Origin: Delphinapterus leucas
Lineage: Eukaryota > Chordata > Mammalia > Artiodactyla > Monodontidae
Length of the DNA: 64,000 bases
Assembly: GCF_002288925.2 (NCBI RefSeq)
Contig: NW_022098076.1
Span: 79,581,526 to 79,645,525 of the forward strand
Direction: 5' to 3'
The notes below the pieces were generated by a model. That model did no database searches, had not been told where the DNA came from, and saw only the letters and a list, made by a program, of their open reading frames with translations. Both the position numbers and the translations under genes were made by a program. Every line of letters begins with the position of its first letter. Within the stretch, counting starts at the first letter, position 1. Of this stretch, positions 24,101 through 34,089 are shown in pieces.

Positions 24101-24630
24101 AGTAAGTTTCAGCTCTAACAGGGGACCTGGCTCTGACGGAGCCAAGACTTAATATGCCAGCCAAGTACCAAGGGGTGGACAACACTCCCACCATATGGGA
24201 CAGATTCGTGGAATGGGAGAAGAAAAAGTTGTTTTCCTTCAGCCTAAGAGCACAATAGGCACATGCAATGCAGGGACAGGCTGAAGATGAGAAGCTCTAG
24301 GCAGCAATGACGGAGGGACAAAGACATAAAGAGATGCTCTATGGGTGTCACTGGTCAGGGTGGGTCAGTGCTAGCATATGAGTGACACAAGTGCACTGGT
24401 AGAGGCAGCACCAAAGCAATGAACAGAGAACAGTGACCAGGGCCTGGATGCAGAAGACCAAGACTTGCAGACAGCAGGGAAAAAGGAAAAGACGGAAGGA
24501 AGCAGATGTTTGACTCATACATGAAACATGGCCCTTTTCCCCCAACCACACCTTAGGGTCTGCAAGACGACATAAGGAAGAAGACCTTAAGTTTTATCAG
24601 TGAGCATATGGCCATCTCTCCCTCTCCCAT
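21106..24630. other. Unique sequence, no gene recognised
   Basis: This is the longest repeat-poor stretch, at about 3.5 kb. It has A/T tracts at about 21,950 and 23,110-23,150. None of the short open frames (up to 76 codons) has a recognisable domain. I see no convincing exon bounded by splice sites. Confidence 0.4.
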
Positions 24631-24639
24631 CTTTTTGTT

Positions 24640-25890
24640 CCCGTCTATAGAGTGTCCATATTTGCTGCTTCCATGTCCTCGCCGCCCATTCTACATTCTC
24701 CTCTCTAATCAGACTTTCCTCATCCACTGAAACTGGTCTTGTCTAAGCCAGAAATGGGTCAAACCCAACCATGTATTCTCATCCCTCGCTTCAGGGCACA
24801 ATATTTGGACCTCTTCTCTAGGCATGCTCACTTCAAAAATAATCTCATTCAGTCCTAGGCTTGAAATATGCTGATGGCTCCCCAGTTTAATTCTTCATCC
24901 CCGGATTCTCCCCTGAACACCAGATTTGTATATCAAAATGCCTATTTCCACTTGGAAGTTGAATGAGCATCTCGAAGTTAACATATCCAAAACCAAATCT
25001 GATTTCCACCAACACCCCCAAAACTTCTCCTCCTGCAGTACTCCTCATCTCAAAGTCTACCAGTGCACATGTTCAGCCAAAAACTTGAAGTCATTCATGA
25101 TGCTTCCCTTTCTGTCACACCTCACAACAGCAAAACTATCAGCTCTTCCTCTACCTTGAATCTGCCCACTTCTCACCACTTCCATTACTATCATCTTAAT
25201 CCAAGCTACCATATTGCAATAGCTTTCTAATTGATCTCCTTGTGTCCACTGTCACCTCACTACAGACTGTTTCCCCCATAGCAGCGTGAGTAATGCTTTT
25301 GAGTAATAATTCAAATCATGTCACTTCTCTGCTAAAAACCCATCATGCAGAATACAGTTCAAAATACTTTTTCTGGCCTACTAGCGCTGCATGATCTGAC
25401 TCCCAGCCCTTTTTCCAATTTAATTTTCTGTTAACTTTTCACTGAGCTCTACCCACATTGGCTTCCTTGCTAATTCTAAAAAAATAAAAATAAAAAGCAG
25501 CACACTCCCAATTCAGGGACGCTGAATTACTAAATTTACTGTTCTCATACCTGAGATACTCTTCTTCAAATCTCTGCACACCTTTCTCTTCCTGTGACCC
25601 TTCAGGCTCTGGTTTATTACACCTTCAGAAAGACCTTCCCTTATTCTCTATGAAACAGCGTACCTCCCATCGACCTCTTACCCTGCTTTGTTTTCCTCCT
25701 AGTACCTCCACCATTTGACACATTAAACATTTATTTGTCTATGATGGTACTTCTCCAACTAGAAGATAAGCTTACTGAGGGCAGAGAATTCTGCGGAGTT
25801 CATTGCTCTATCGTGAGCATCTAAAACTATGTCTGGTCAATAGCAGCTTCTCAATAAAAGCTGTTGTTTGCTGAATGAATAGAGGCTATT
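24640..25890 (+). repeat. L2 LINE relic (about 1.2 kb)
   Basis: Pyrimidine-rich L2-type sequence: 'ccatattgcaatagctttctaattgatctccttg', 'aatcatgtcacttctctgctaaaaaccc', 'gcctactagcgctgcatgatctgactcc' and 'ctgagggcagagaattc', ending in 'tcaataaaagctgttgtttgctgaatgaat'. A short A-rich insertion lies near 25,478-25,500. Its frames are heavily broken. Confidence 0.8.
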
Positions 25891-26419
25891 GATCCAGCTA
25901 TTAATTAATCAATCAATCAAATTGATCCTATCTTAACAAACCATTAAGGTGACCTCAGGAGTCACAAATCAATGGGACCTTGGAGATACTCATTAGACTC
26001 TTGTAGAGAGGAAAAAGTTGGTTCTAAGCTACAAATATAAGAGACGGAATAGTATATTTGATGGAAGGAGTGTGGAGATAGAAAATAGTCTTCCCTAAGG
26101 TAGGAAGGCTATTGTAGCTAGAGATGCCCTAACTGAGACTACTTAGCAATTGCCTAAGAATCAAGAACACAGGCTCTCAGACTCCAAGGCCAGCTGCTTT
26201 GGGAGCCTCCAGAAACCAGGTGTTCCTTTTATGCTCCAAAGGTGGCATTTAATTCTCAAATGCCTTCAGGCCATTCGAGTAAAGCAAGAGAGTAAAGGAG
26301 GCCTGAAGGCATCAACTAGAGGGAACAGGCCCCCTCCAGGGGAGCAGCTGTGTTCCTCAGCTCCAGCTAGGTTCCTTGTGGGAATTTTAGAGTGCAAGAA
26401 TATTTGCAGCACAGTTGAC
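25891..26419. other. Unique sequence with a perfect hairpin
   Basis: Contains (AATC)n-like text at about 25,905-25,920 and a 13-bp perfect inverted repeat at 26,260-26,272 / 26,300-26,312. A 108-codon open frame at 26,150-26,476 runs into the following L1 tail and is probably chance. Confidence 0.4.
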
Positions 26420-27045
26420 AAAACTCCCTTAGTTTTTTTTTTTTTTCCTTTTAAATTTTTATTGGAGTATAGTTGATGTACAATGTTGTGTTCGCGTCAG
26501 GTGTACAGAAAAGTGAATCAGTTATACATATACATATATCTACTCTTTTTTTTTTAGATTCTTTTCCCATATAGGCCATTACAGAGTATTCAGTAGAGCT
26601 CCCTGTGCTATACAGCAGGTTCTTATTACCTTATTATCTATTTTATATATAGTAGTGTGTATATGTCAATCCCAACCTCCCAATCTATCCCTCCCCACCC
26701 TTATAACCATAAGTTTGTTTTCCACATCTGTGACACTACTTCTGTTTTGTAAATAAGTTCATTTGTACCATTTTTTTAGGTTTCACATATAAGCGATGTC
26801 ATATATTTGTCTTTCTGTGTCTTGACTTACTTCACTCAGTATGACAATCTCTAGGTCCATCCATGTTGCTGCAAATGGCATTATTTTGTTCTTTTTTATG
26901 GTTGAGTAATATTCTGTTGTATATATATATATATATATACTACATCTTCTTTATCCATTCCTCTGTTGATGGACATTTAGGTTGCTTCCATGTCCTGGCT
27001 ATTGTAAATAGTGTTGCAATGAACACTGGGGTGCATGTGTATATA

Positions 27046-27354
27046 TTTTTTTTATTCATTTTTAATTATTATTTATTTATTTATTTTTGGCTGTGTTGGG
27101 TCTTTGTTTCTGGGCGAGGGCTTTCTCCAGTTGCAGCAAGTGAGGGCCACTCTTCATTGCGGTGCACGGGCCTCTCACTATCGTGGCCTTCTCTTGTTGC
27201 GGAGCACAGGCTCCAGACGCGCAGGCTCAGTAGTTGTGGCTCACGAGCCTAGTTGCTCTGCAGCATGTAGGATCTTCCCAGACCAGGGCTCGAACCCGTG
27301 TCCCCTGCATCGGCAGGCAGATTCTCAACCACTGCGCCACCAGGGAAGCCCCCG
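27046..27354 (-). mobile_element. CHR SINE (long form), antisense, inside L1
   Basis: Antisense tRNA-Glu SINE ending at the right in CCACCAGGGAAGCCC. The left end carries a T/(TTTA)-rich tail. The flanks 'gcatgtgtatatatttttt' and 'gcatgtatatttttg' are imperfect TSDs, and the L1 sequence resumes across the SINE. Confidence 0.9.
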
Positions 27355-27923
27355 CATGTATATTTTTGAATTATGGTTTCCTCTGGATATATGTCCAGGA
27401 GTGGGATTGCTGGGTCGTATGGTAATTCTATTTTTAGTTTTTTAAGGACCCTCCATACTGTTTTCCGTAGTGGCTGTATCAATTTACATTCCCACCAACA
27501 GTGCAAGAGGGTTCCCTTTTCTCCACACCCTCTCCAGCATTTGTTGTTTGTAGATTTTCGGATGATGCCCATTCTAACTGGTGTGAGGTGATACCTCATT
27601 GTAGTTTTGATTTCCATTTCTCTAATAATTAGTGATGTTGAGCAGCTTTTCATGTGCTTCTTGGCCATCTGTATGTCTTCTTTGGAGAAATGTCTATTTA
27701 GGTCTTCTGCCCATTTTTGGATTGGGTTGTTTGTTTTTTTGCTATTGAGCTGCATGAGCTGTTTGTATATTTTGGAGATTAATCCCTTGTGGGTTGCTTC
27801 ATTTGCAAATACTTTCTCCCATTCTGAGGGTCGTCTTTTTGTTTTGTTTATGGTTTCCTTTGTTGTGCAAAAGCTTTTAAGTTTAATTAGATCCCATTTG
27901 TTTATTTTTGTTTTTATTTTCAT
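27249..27923 (-). pseudogene. L1 ORF2 C-terminus fused in frame to SINE sequence
   Basis: A 224-codon minus-strand frame begins in L1 ORF2 ([20 protein letters not shown]), keeps the [18 protein letters not shown] motif, and crosses the SINE junction into [19 protein letters not shown] before a stop at 27,249. The L1 part is C-terminal only, without reverse transcriptase, so no enzyme is encoded. The chimeric tail is a by-product of the nested SINE insertion. Nothing suggests it is translated. Confidence 0.8.
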
Positions 27924-28231
27924 TACTCTAAGAGGTGGATCAAAAAAGATCTTGCTGTGATTTATGTCAAAGAATGCTCTGCCTATGTTTTCCTCAGAGA
28001 GTTTTATAGTGTCTGGCCTTACATTTAGGTCTTTAATCCATTTTGAAAACTCCCTTGGTTTTGACTCTTCTTTTGTCTCCTGGTTTTATGGAGTGAGCTT
28101 GTTGTCATTGCCTTAGTGTCAAAAGCAGTTCCTGCCCCCATCTCTTTGAGGCTAACACTGTGGGACAATCACAGAAAGCCTGCCTGTGGCTTCTGCCTGC
28201 AGTTCACCCATTTGCAACCTTGACTTTAAAG

Positions 28232-28556
28232 CAATAGTTGTCAGCCATTGTGTTAGAGACACCATTATGTCACAACGAGTTTTGAAGTGTATCACAAATA
28301 ATTTGTTAATCCATAAGCATTAAGGGATCAACGTTTGCAAATTATTTTCTTTTTACTGAATTAGATTGTTTTCAATCACGCTAATGCCTTTATAGTTGTA
28401 TGTTTGCATTCTGATAGGCATCTCTGAGCTGCAGATAAAAGTGTGGAGTTAACATGCAGGAAATTAGAAATATTCTATCTATGAAGTATGTGTTACATGC
28501 TAACATCATTTTTTTAATGTCTACCACAAGAGAATAAAAAAGGTTGAGAACAGTTG
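28232..28556. mobile_element. Non-autonomous hAT DNA transposon
   Basis: The terminal inverted repeats CAATAGTTGTCAGCC and the complement of GGTTGAGAACAGTTG match at 11 of 15 positions. An 8-bp TSD flanks them: CTTTAAAG (28,224-28,231) and CTTTAAAA (28,557-28,564). The interior is A/T-rich and non-coding. Confidence 0.75.
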
Positions 28557-28689
28557 CTTTAAAATTACCCCTGTAAGAACATATAATATTTTCCATTAAA
28601 TTGGAACTAGAAATTTTAATTATATATAAATTTAGTCCCATTAAATAGAAAAGAATGTCTTGGCAGGAAGTCAAGCCAGAACACTTAGT

Positions 28690-29040
28690 CTGAACTATAA
28701 GGCCCCTGAGAAAACATTCCTTAATTCTTTTCCAACTTTATCTCCCATTCTAGACTTTGATTTCAGCCACCAACTCCTAGATTGTACCTTTCAACATTTT
28801 TATATCCAAGCCCTTGCACATGATATGCCTCACTCCTGGTATCCATTCCCCACCTCTTCTCTCCTCTTATTTAAATCCTGGCCAGTCTTCAAGGCTAAAG
28901 TGATTTTCATATCATACATAAACGCCCCTTTTACCACTATGGCCCACAGAGATCTGCCCTTCCTTAGAGATTCTAAGATTATACTATCAAGCATTTATTA
29001 TGTAGCCTTATAGCAGCAGTTCTCTCTTTATGATAGAACA
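28690..29040 (+). repeat. L2 LINE relic
   Basis: L2-like stretches include 'cccttgcacatgatatgcctcactcctggtatcc' and 'ttaaatcctggccagtcttcaaggctaaagtg'. It is strongly diverged. The 117-codon open frame inside it has no known domain. Confidence 0.5.
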
Positions 29041-29219
29041 GTGTGGACTAAATCTGTTACCCAAGCAGTGCAAGGGACGGACTGTTTCAGATGTGGTTGT
29101 TGCCTTGGTCATAGCCCCTTGCGTGGTCCCAGAGGTCACTTTCAGCTTGATGCACAGTTCCCATATAGGCTGATGTTTTCTTATCTGCCTGTCCCCAACA
29201 GGATTCTCAGCCCATGCAC

Positions 29220-29520
29220 AGGATAGGCCAGAAATGCCAATGAGTTAAAATCCTCAGGAGAAATCCCCAATCAATGAAGGATGAGAGTTGGCGGATCAAT
29301 ACCCCCGCTTCCTCATCCTTGGTGGGAAGATCCTGAGGCATACTCCACATAGGTCCTCAGAAGATCCTTGACGTGACTGTGCCCTAGTTACCCAGGACAT
29401 TGACCTGTTTGGTTACTTCCCTTCCCCTCCTCCCCATGCTTCCTGGGATCATCTCACAAACTACTAGTATCTAAATCCTTATCTCAGGCCCTGCTATTTG
29501 AAGAACTTAAGCTAAGACAT
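29220..29520 (+). repeat. Possible ancient LTR relic
   Basis: The segment 'cttcctgggatcatctcacaaactactag...aaatccttatctcaggccctgc...ttaagctaagaca' resembles the 3' part of old mammalian LTRs. The family cannot be assigned by eye. Confidence 0.3.
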
Positions 29521-30119
29521 TCCTTGAATACATTTTTGCTTCTTTGAAAACAAGTCCCCTGTCTAATTGTATGGACTCTTAATAAGAGAGATACTCAAAA
29601 ACAATACTCAATAACTACCTGAAATCTGTTGTTCAGAGGTAGAACTCTTACATTATTTGACCAAACTTGAAAAAGATTTCAACACTTTTGCCCTTGTCTT
29701 GTCTCCCTTCCCTACCCTTCATATAAAGAGATCAATCTAATGCCCCGTAAAACAGAGCTAGCTAGAACTAGACACATTTTCCTTCTAGTCTCAGGCTTAA
29801 GAAAGAAGGTTTTGATATGGGAAACCCTAGTTTTGATATGGGAAACTCTATGTTGACCATGGTCTCTGAAATAGATCTGGTGTTAGTCATTCACCCTTTA
29901 GGGAATATTTAAGTCTATGTATTATAATGCCTCAGGGTCTCATGTTCATTAATTCTTTTAACAAACTGTGAGATGATGGGTTTTAGACCTTTTTGAAAGA
30001 ATTCCAAACATTAGAGTGCAGGTTTGTAAAGGAGTTGTTGAGAATTGAGGAATACTAATGAATTACTTAGTATTTAATTTGACTAGTAGTAACAGAAAAG
30101 TCAAAATAAACAAGATAAT
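29521..30119. other. Unique sequence with a 21-bp tandem duplication
   Basis: No gene or repeat family is recognised. A 21-bp unit at 29,809-29,829 is repeated at 29,830-29,850 with one difference. Confidence 0.45.
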
Positions 30120-30530
30120 ATTTATTTCTTTCTCTCAAAAAAGTTGGCATTGAGTGGCACAGGGCTGGTATGGTACAACAGTGCCAGGAATCCAGGTTTC
30201 TTCTCTCTTATTGCTCCTCTGTTCGTGGTTTGATTCTCTAGATTACCCCTGAGATGGTTGCTCCAGCACCAGCTGTTACATCCACATTCCAGCTGGCAGG
30301 AAGAAAACCAGAGGAGAAAGGAATGTTGTTTCTTTTTAAGGACACTTTCCAGAAGTTGAACAGCCTGCTTTAACTTAGCCACATTGATCAGAATTTAGTC
30401 CCATGGCAATCCTTAGCTGTAGGGGTCTTTATTCCAAGCAGCCTTAAGCCAACCTAAAAGTTAGAGGCTGTGTCACAAATATTTCTATAGAAGGGAAGAA
30501 TGGACATTGGGAGACAACCATGTTGTCTCT
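30120..30530. repeat. Possible ancient interspersed repeat, unassigned
   Basis: Phrases such as 'gacactttccagaagttga' and 'agctgtaggggtctttattccaagcagcc' recur in mammalian repeats I have seen, but I cannot name the family. An 86-codon antisense open frame here is probably incidental. Confidence 0.3.
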
Positions 30531-32475
30531 GCTATGACTGATATGTCCCTAGAATGGCAGCAAAACCTGCCCAAATCAAAATATTATGCCAGAAAATAGA
30601 ATATATACATGATAAGTAAGAAGTAGGTATGGATTATCATGCAAATACCTATTACAGATCCACCAACAATTTAAGAGTCTCAGAATGAGGATGAAGATAG
30701 GGTTTCAAAATGTAGGTGATCTAAACTCATACTGGAATATCATACGTGTGCTTCTTTTAATAGTGCCAGTTATAAAGAAGGATACCCAAACTAGAAATTA
30801 TCAGAACAGAGTCTAGCGTGATTTATGGGAGGGTAGTCTGGGAGTAGTGCCCAAAAGAATTGCCAAGAAACTTCCCAAAGGAAAAAAACACTTCTGAGTT
30901 CCAAATCATATCCTGGGTTATACTGGGCTAGAAGAAAATATTCTGAAGGACTTAAAGACAAGCAGCCGTTCAAATCAGCTCAAAAACCAGGCAGAGGCAG
31001 TAGAATTTTACCATCTAGAGATGGGCAGATAGCACTACTGTTGGGATCTGTCTCTTCTGTTACCCTAATTCCAGATGCCATTTTGAAATCAGCATATACT
31101 GCAAGTGCCTTTTTTATGTTGTGGGTCACCTTCACCTTGGCACACCTTAGAACCAGGGTTACTACCCTGTATAGAGCTACGGAAAGAACTGTTCTTTGAA
31201 AAAGGACACACAGACAATGCAAGAAGGCAAGTTTTAATGGAGAAGCTTGAAAGGTCTTTGAAAAATCAGACGGAATCATATTAATGTTCACCACGTATGT
31301 CCTGGAGCCCTGGTGTTAACGGGTGCTATGAGCGTTTCAACTGGACCATGAAAGCCAAGCTAGAGCATGCAAGTTCCCTCTGGCCTGTGATGTAATGTTG
31401 GATATGCCCCAGATTCCACGGGCCATCAGTTTTATAAAATGATGAGTTATCTATGTGTTACCTCCTTGGCTATCTTGGGGAATTCTGTAAAAAGAAATGA
31501 TGTGCATTGAAAAATCTTTGTTAAATGTTATCAATTGTTTTAAGAGAAATGTAAAAGTGATAACTTTTTGTCCAAAAAAAAAGGAGCGTCATTGGCAAAT
31601 CACTAATGAACAAGTTTTACCCTCTTCTCTCTTTGCAGTTTTGCTTGGTCAGCCTCTTAAACACCAACCAATTTGAGCTGCATCAGATTCTATGGGTTTT
31701 CCCCTCCTTTCAATTAACTTTAAAATCTTATTAGTCCAGTTATTAGCAATATGTTACAAGGCGCCAAGACTGCAGCTGTGAATGTGTCTTTATTAAAAAG
31801 GCACTGCCATGAGTTAAGAAACTTCAGCATTATTATAAACTTTATCAAGGCTAGAGAGATAATTCAGTTTACAAATTGGTCCCAATTCAAACTTGGCAGA
31901 AGAATGCAAATTAGTGTCGAATTAATTTGTTCTCCCCTCCCACTCCTCTCTCAAAACATGTAATTCCTGTCAGTAATTAGCATCAGTAGACTTTACACTG
32001 GCACTTGGAAAGGTGTACCACATGTAAAATAAGAGCCAAAGGTGTGATGTTATTTTAACTTAAGAACTGATGTATGAAGAAGGAAGAGAAATGTGCTTTT
32101 AGATATATCATCCTTCCTAAGGGACATATAAATAACCCTAAATTTCACCTCCCTTGAACTGCTGGAATTTAGTCAAAGTTTCTCTGCTTTACAAACCCAG
32201 GCAATTCTAAGAGAAACAAGATAAATTTGTCATGGACTCAGCCCCAGAGAACATTCTAAATATAGAATCATCTGGCCTTTGTCCACAGCTATTCCATTCT
32301 CATAGCTTTACCAAGGGCTCAAACAGCACGTTCCTCTATTGAAAATGGAACTAGTATCTTCAGGGGCAGAACATTTTGCCTTCTCAGGGCAAAAATAAAA
32401 GAAAATGCCAAACCAAAGAGCTCTGGTTATCTATATGTTCTACTCCAGGTTCACAGACTATCTGATGCAAAAAAT
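30531..32475. other. Unique sequence; candidate conserved noncoding block 31,560-32,000
   Basis: No repeat or exon is recognised. The sub-block 31,560-32,000 is free of repeats and dense in homeodomain-type TAATTA/ATTAG cores, and a pyrimidine tract plus CAG ('cctcttctctctttgcag') lies at about 31,621-31,638. A 70-codon open frame (31,751-31,963) has no domain. Confidence 0.4.
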
Positions 32476-32488
32476 AAAACCACATGGA

Positions 32489-32708
32489 CGGGGCTTCCCC
32501 GGTGGCGCAGTGGTTGAGAGTACGCCTGCCGATGCAGGGGACACGGGTTCGTGCCCCGGTCCGGGATCCCACATGCCGCGGAGCAGCTAGGCCCGTGAGC
32601 CATAGCCGCTGAGCCTGCGCGTCCGGAGCCTGCGCATCCGGAGCCTGTGCTCCGCAGCAGGAGGGGCCACAACAGTGAGGGGCCCGCGTACCGCAAAAAA
32701 AAACCCCA
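32489..32708 (+). mobile_element. CHR SINE (short form) with an internal duplication
   Basis: Full head and tail are present, with TSDs AAAACCACATGGA at 32,476-32,488 and 32,712-32,724. Relative to its sister copies it has a 15-bp tandem duplication (32,613-32,627 and 32,628-32,642) and a 3-bp deletion in the 'ccgggaagatccc' segment. Confidence 0.95.
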
Positions 32709-32761
32709 AACAAAACCACATGGATCACGGCTCTACCTGCTACCCTTTGACACCACTTATA

Positions 32762-32940
32762 TATTGGAGAATGCTTCGAATCACTTGGAATCTTTTGGAA
32801 AACACAGATTCCCTGGCCTTACCCCCCAAAAGATGCTGACTCAGTCCATTTCACGAAGAACACAGAAATTCTAGCACTGGAATGTTTGGTGATTCTGAAC
32901 TGGGAGTCTTTGGATCACACTTTAAGAAAGATGATTCTAT
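32762..32940 (+). repeat. MER20/MER5-like hAT relic
   Basis: A 'gaatcacttggaatcttttggaaaacacagattccctggcc' type interior and an 'actttaagaaagatgattct' end resemble the Charlie-type short elements. The terminal repeats are eroded. Confidence 0.45.
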
Positions 32941-33356
32941 TTTTTCTGTGACTTGGCCCCAGTAAAGGGGGAAAATATAGGCATATAAACAAATAATTTC
33001 TCTCTTCTTTGGTTCTCCTGGAAGTGGGCAATTTGGCAATTATCAAAAATTCACAACAAAGGAGTCATACAAAGTCAGTATGACCAGTGATTTAATTCAA
33101 AATTTTTGTTTCTTGTGTATAAATCTACCAGAAAGGTTAAGAAGCATATTTCGTGCCCACAAAGCAATTGGAAAAACTCTTTCTGGGTCATTGGAGCAGT
33201 ATCTCAGGTGTCAGCTATTAACAAGAAATAACTATATATAGGAAGTAATATTTTTTTAACCTTAAATATTAAAGAAGATAAACAAAACACCTTAGTTGTA
33301 GATACATTTGTATATTTCAGGATTCCTCTACTGCCTCCTATTAGCCATCTTTACTA

Positions 33357-33565
33357 CAGTTTCTCAACCATAATACTATGGACATTTTGGACAGGATAAT
33401 TCCTTGTTCTGGGGGGCTATCCTATACACTGTAGGATGTTTAACAGCATCCCCAGATTCTATCTAGTGGATGCCACTAACACCTCCCCAATAATGAAAAC
33501 GAAAATGTCTCCACGTTGCCAAATGTCCCCCAGCGGGAAAAATCAACCCTGGTTGAGAATCACTA
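33357..33565. mobile_element. Non-autonomous hAT DNA transposon
   Basis: The terminal inverted repeats CAGTTTCTCAACCA and TGGTTGAGAATCACTA frame a ~210-bp non-coding interior ('ggacattttggacaggataattcc...ccaaatgtcccccagcggg'). This is a recognisable mammalian hAT-type element. The flanking 8-bp repeat is not clear. Confidence 0.7.
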
Positions 33566-33639
33566 TTATCACTTGATAGATACTTATCAAGTACTTATAT
33601 ACACATCATTATAATGAGTTGATCCAATGCCACTACCAC

Positions 33640-34085
33640 AAATATAGCTAACATTTACTAAGTGTGAGGCACTATGATTTTTTTAGAAGAAAAAAAGCAC
33701 CTTGGGCTTCCCTGGTGGCGCAGTGGTTGAGAGTCTGCCTGCCGATGCAGGGGACACGGGTTTGTGCCCCGATCCGGGAAGATCCCACATGCCACGGTGC
33801 GGCTAGGCCCGTGAGCCATGGCCGCTGAGCCTGCGCGTCCGGAGCCTGTGCTCCGCAACGGGAGAGGCCACAACAGTGAGAGGCCCACGTACCGCAAAAA
33901 AAAAAAAAAAAGCACCTTATATTTTTAATCACACTTAATCATCCTTATTAGCTCTCTTTTACAGATGAAAACGTGATTTAGAGAGGTTTAAAAACTTTCC
34001 CAAAGTGGTACATGGTGGAATTTCACATCCAGGAGCTTTATTCCAGAGCCCAGTGTTTAACCACTGGTTTCAACTGTCTCCAGGG
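33640..34085 (-). repeat. MIR relic split by a SINE
   Basis: 'catttactaagtgtgaggcactatg' lies left of the SINE. Right of it come 'ctcttttacagatgaaaacgtgatttagagag' and 'tccagagcccagtgtttaacca'. Together they give an antisense MIR interrupted at 33,704. Confidence 0.7.
33704..33904 (+). mobile_element. CHR SINE (short form) inside MIR
   Basis: Standard short CHR SINE with an A tail. The TSD AAAAAAAGCACCTT lies at 33,690-33,703 and again at about 33,905-33,918. Confidence 0.95.
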
Positions 34086-34089
34086 ACAA

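Larger units (their letters stand above)
26437..28045 (-). mobile_element. 5'-truncated L1, minus strand, with nested SINE
   Basis: A T-rich run marks the poly(A) tail at the left, followed by the antisense L1 3' UTR and the C-terminal half of ORF2. TSDs AAAACTCCCTT(A/G)GTTTT lie at 26,420-26,436 and 28,046-28,062. An antisense CHR SINE interrupts it at 27,046-27,354. The ORF2 portion on the minus strand (27,923 down to about 27,355) is still open for roughly 190 codons, so the copy is relatively young. Confidence 0.93.

Noticed and set aside
29041..29226. 61-codon frame with zinc-knuckle-like text (CFRCGCCLGH)
   Set aside because: It is short, isolated and without further retroviral gag context. 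The Cys spacing does not match a CCHC knuckle well.
31621..31640. Splice acceptor and hidden exon at 31,638
   Set aside because: The pyrimidine tract plus CAG is good, but the sequence after it has no long open frame with a matching donor and no recognisable peptide.
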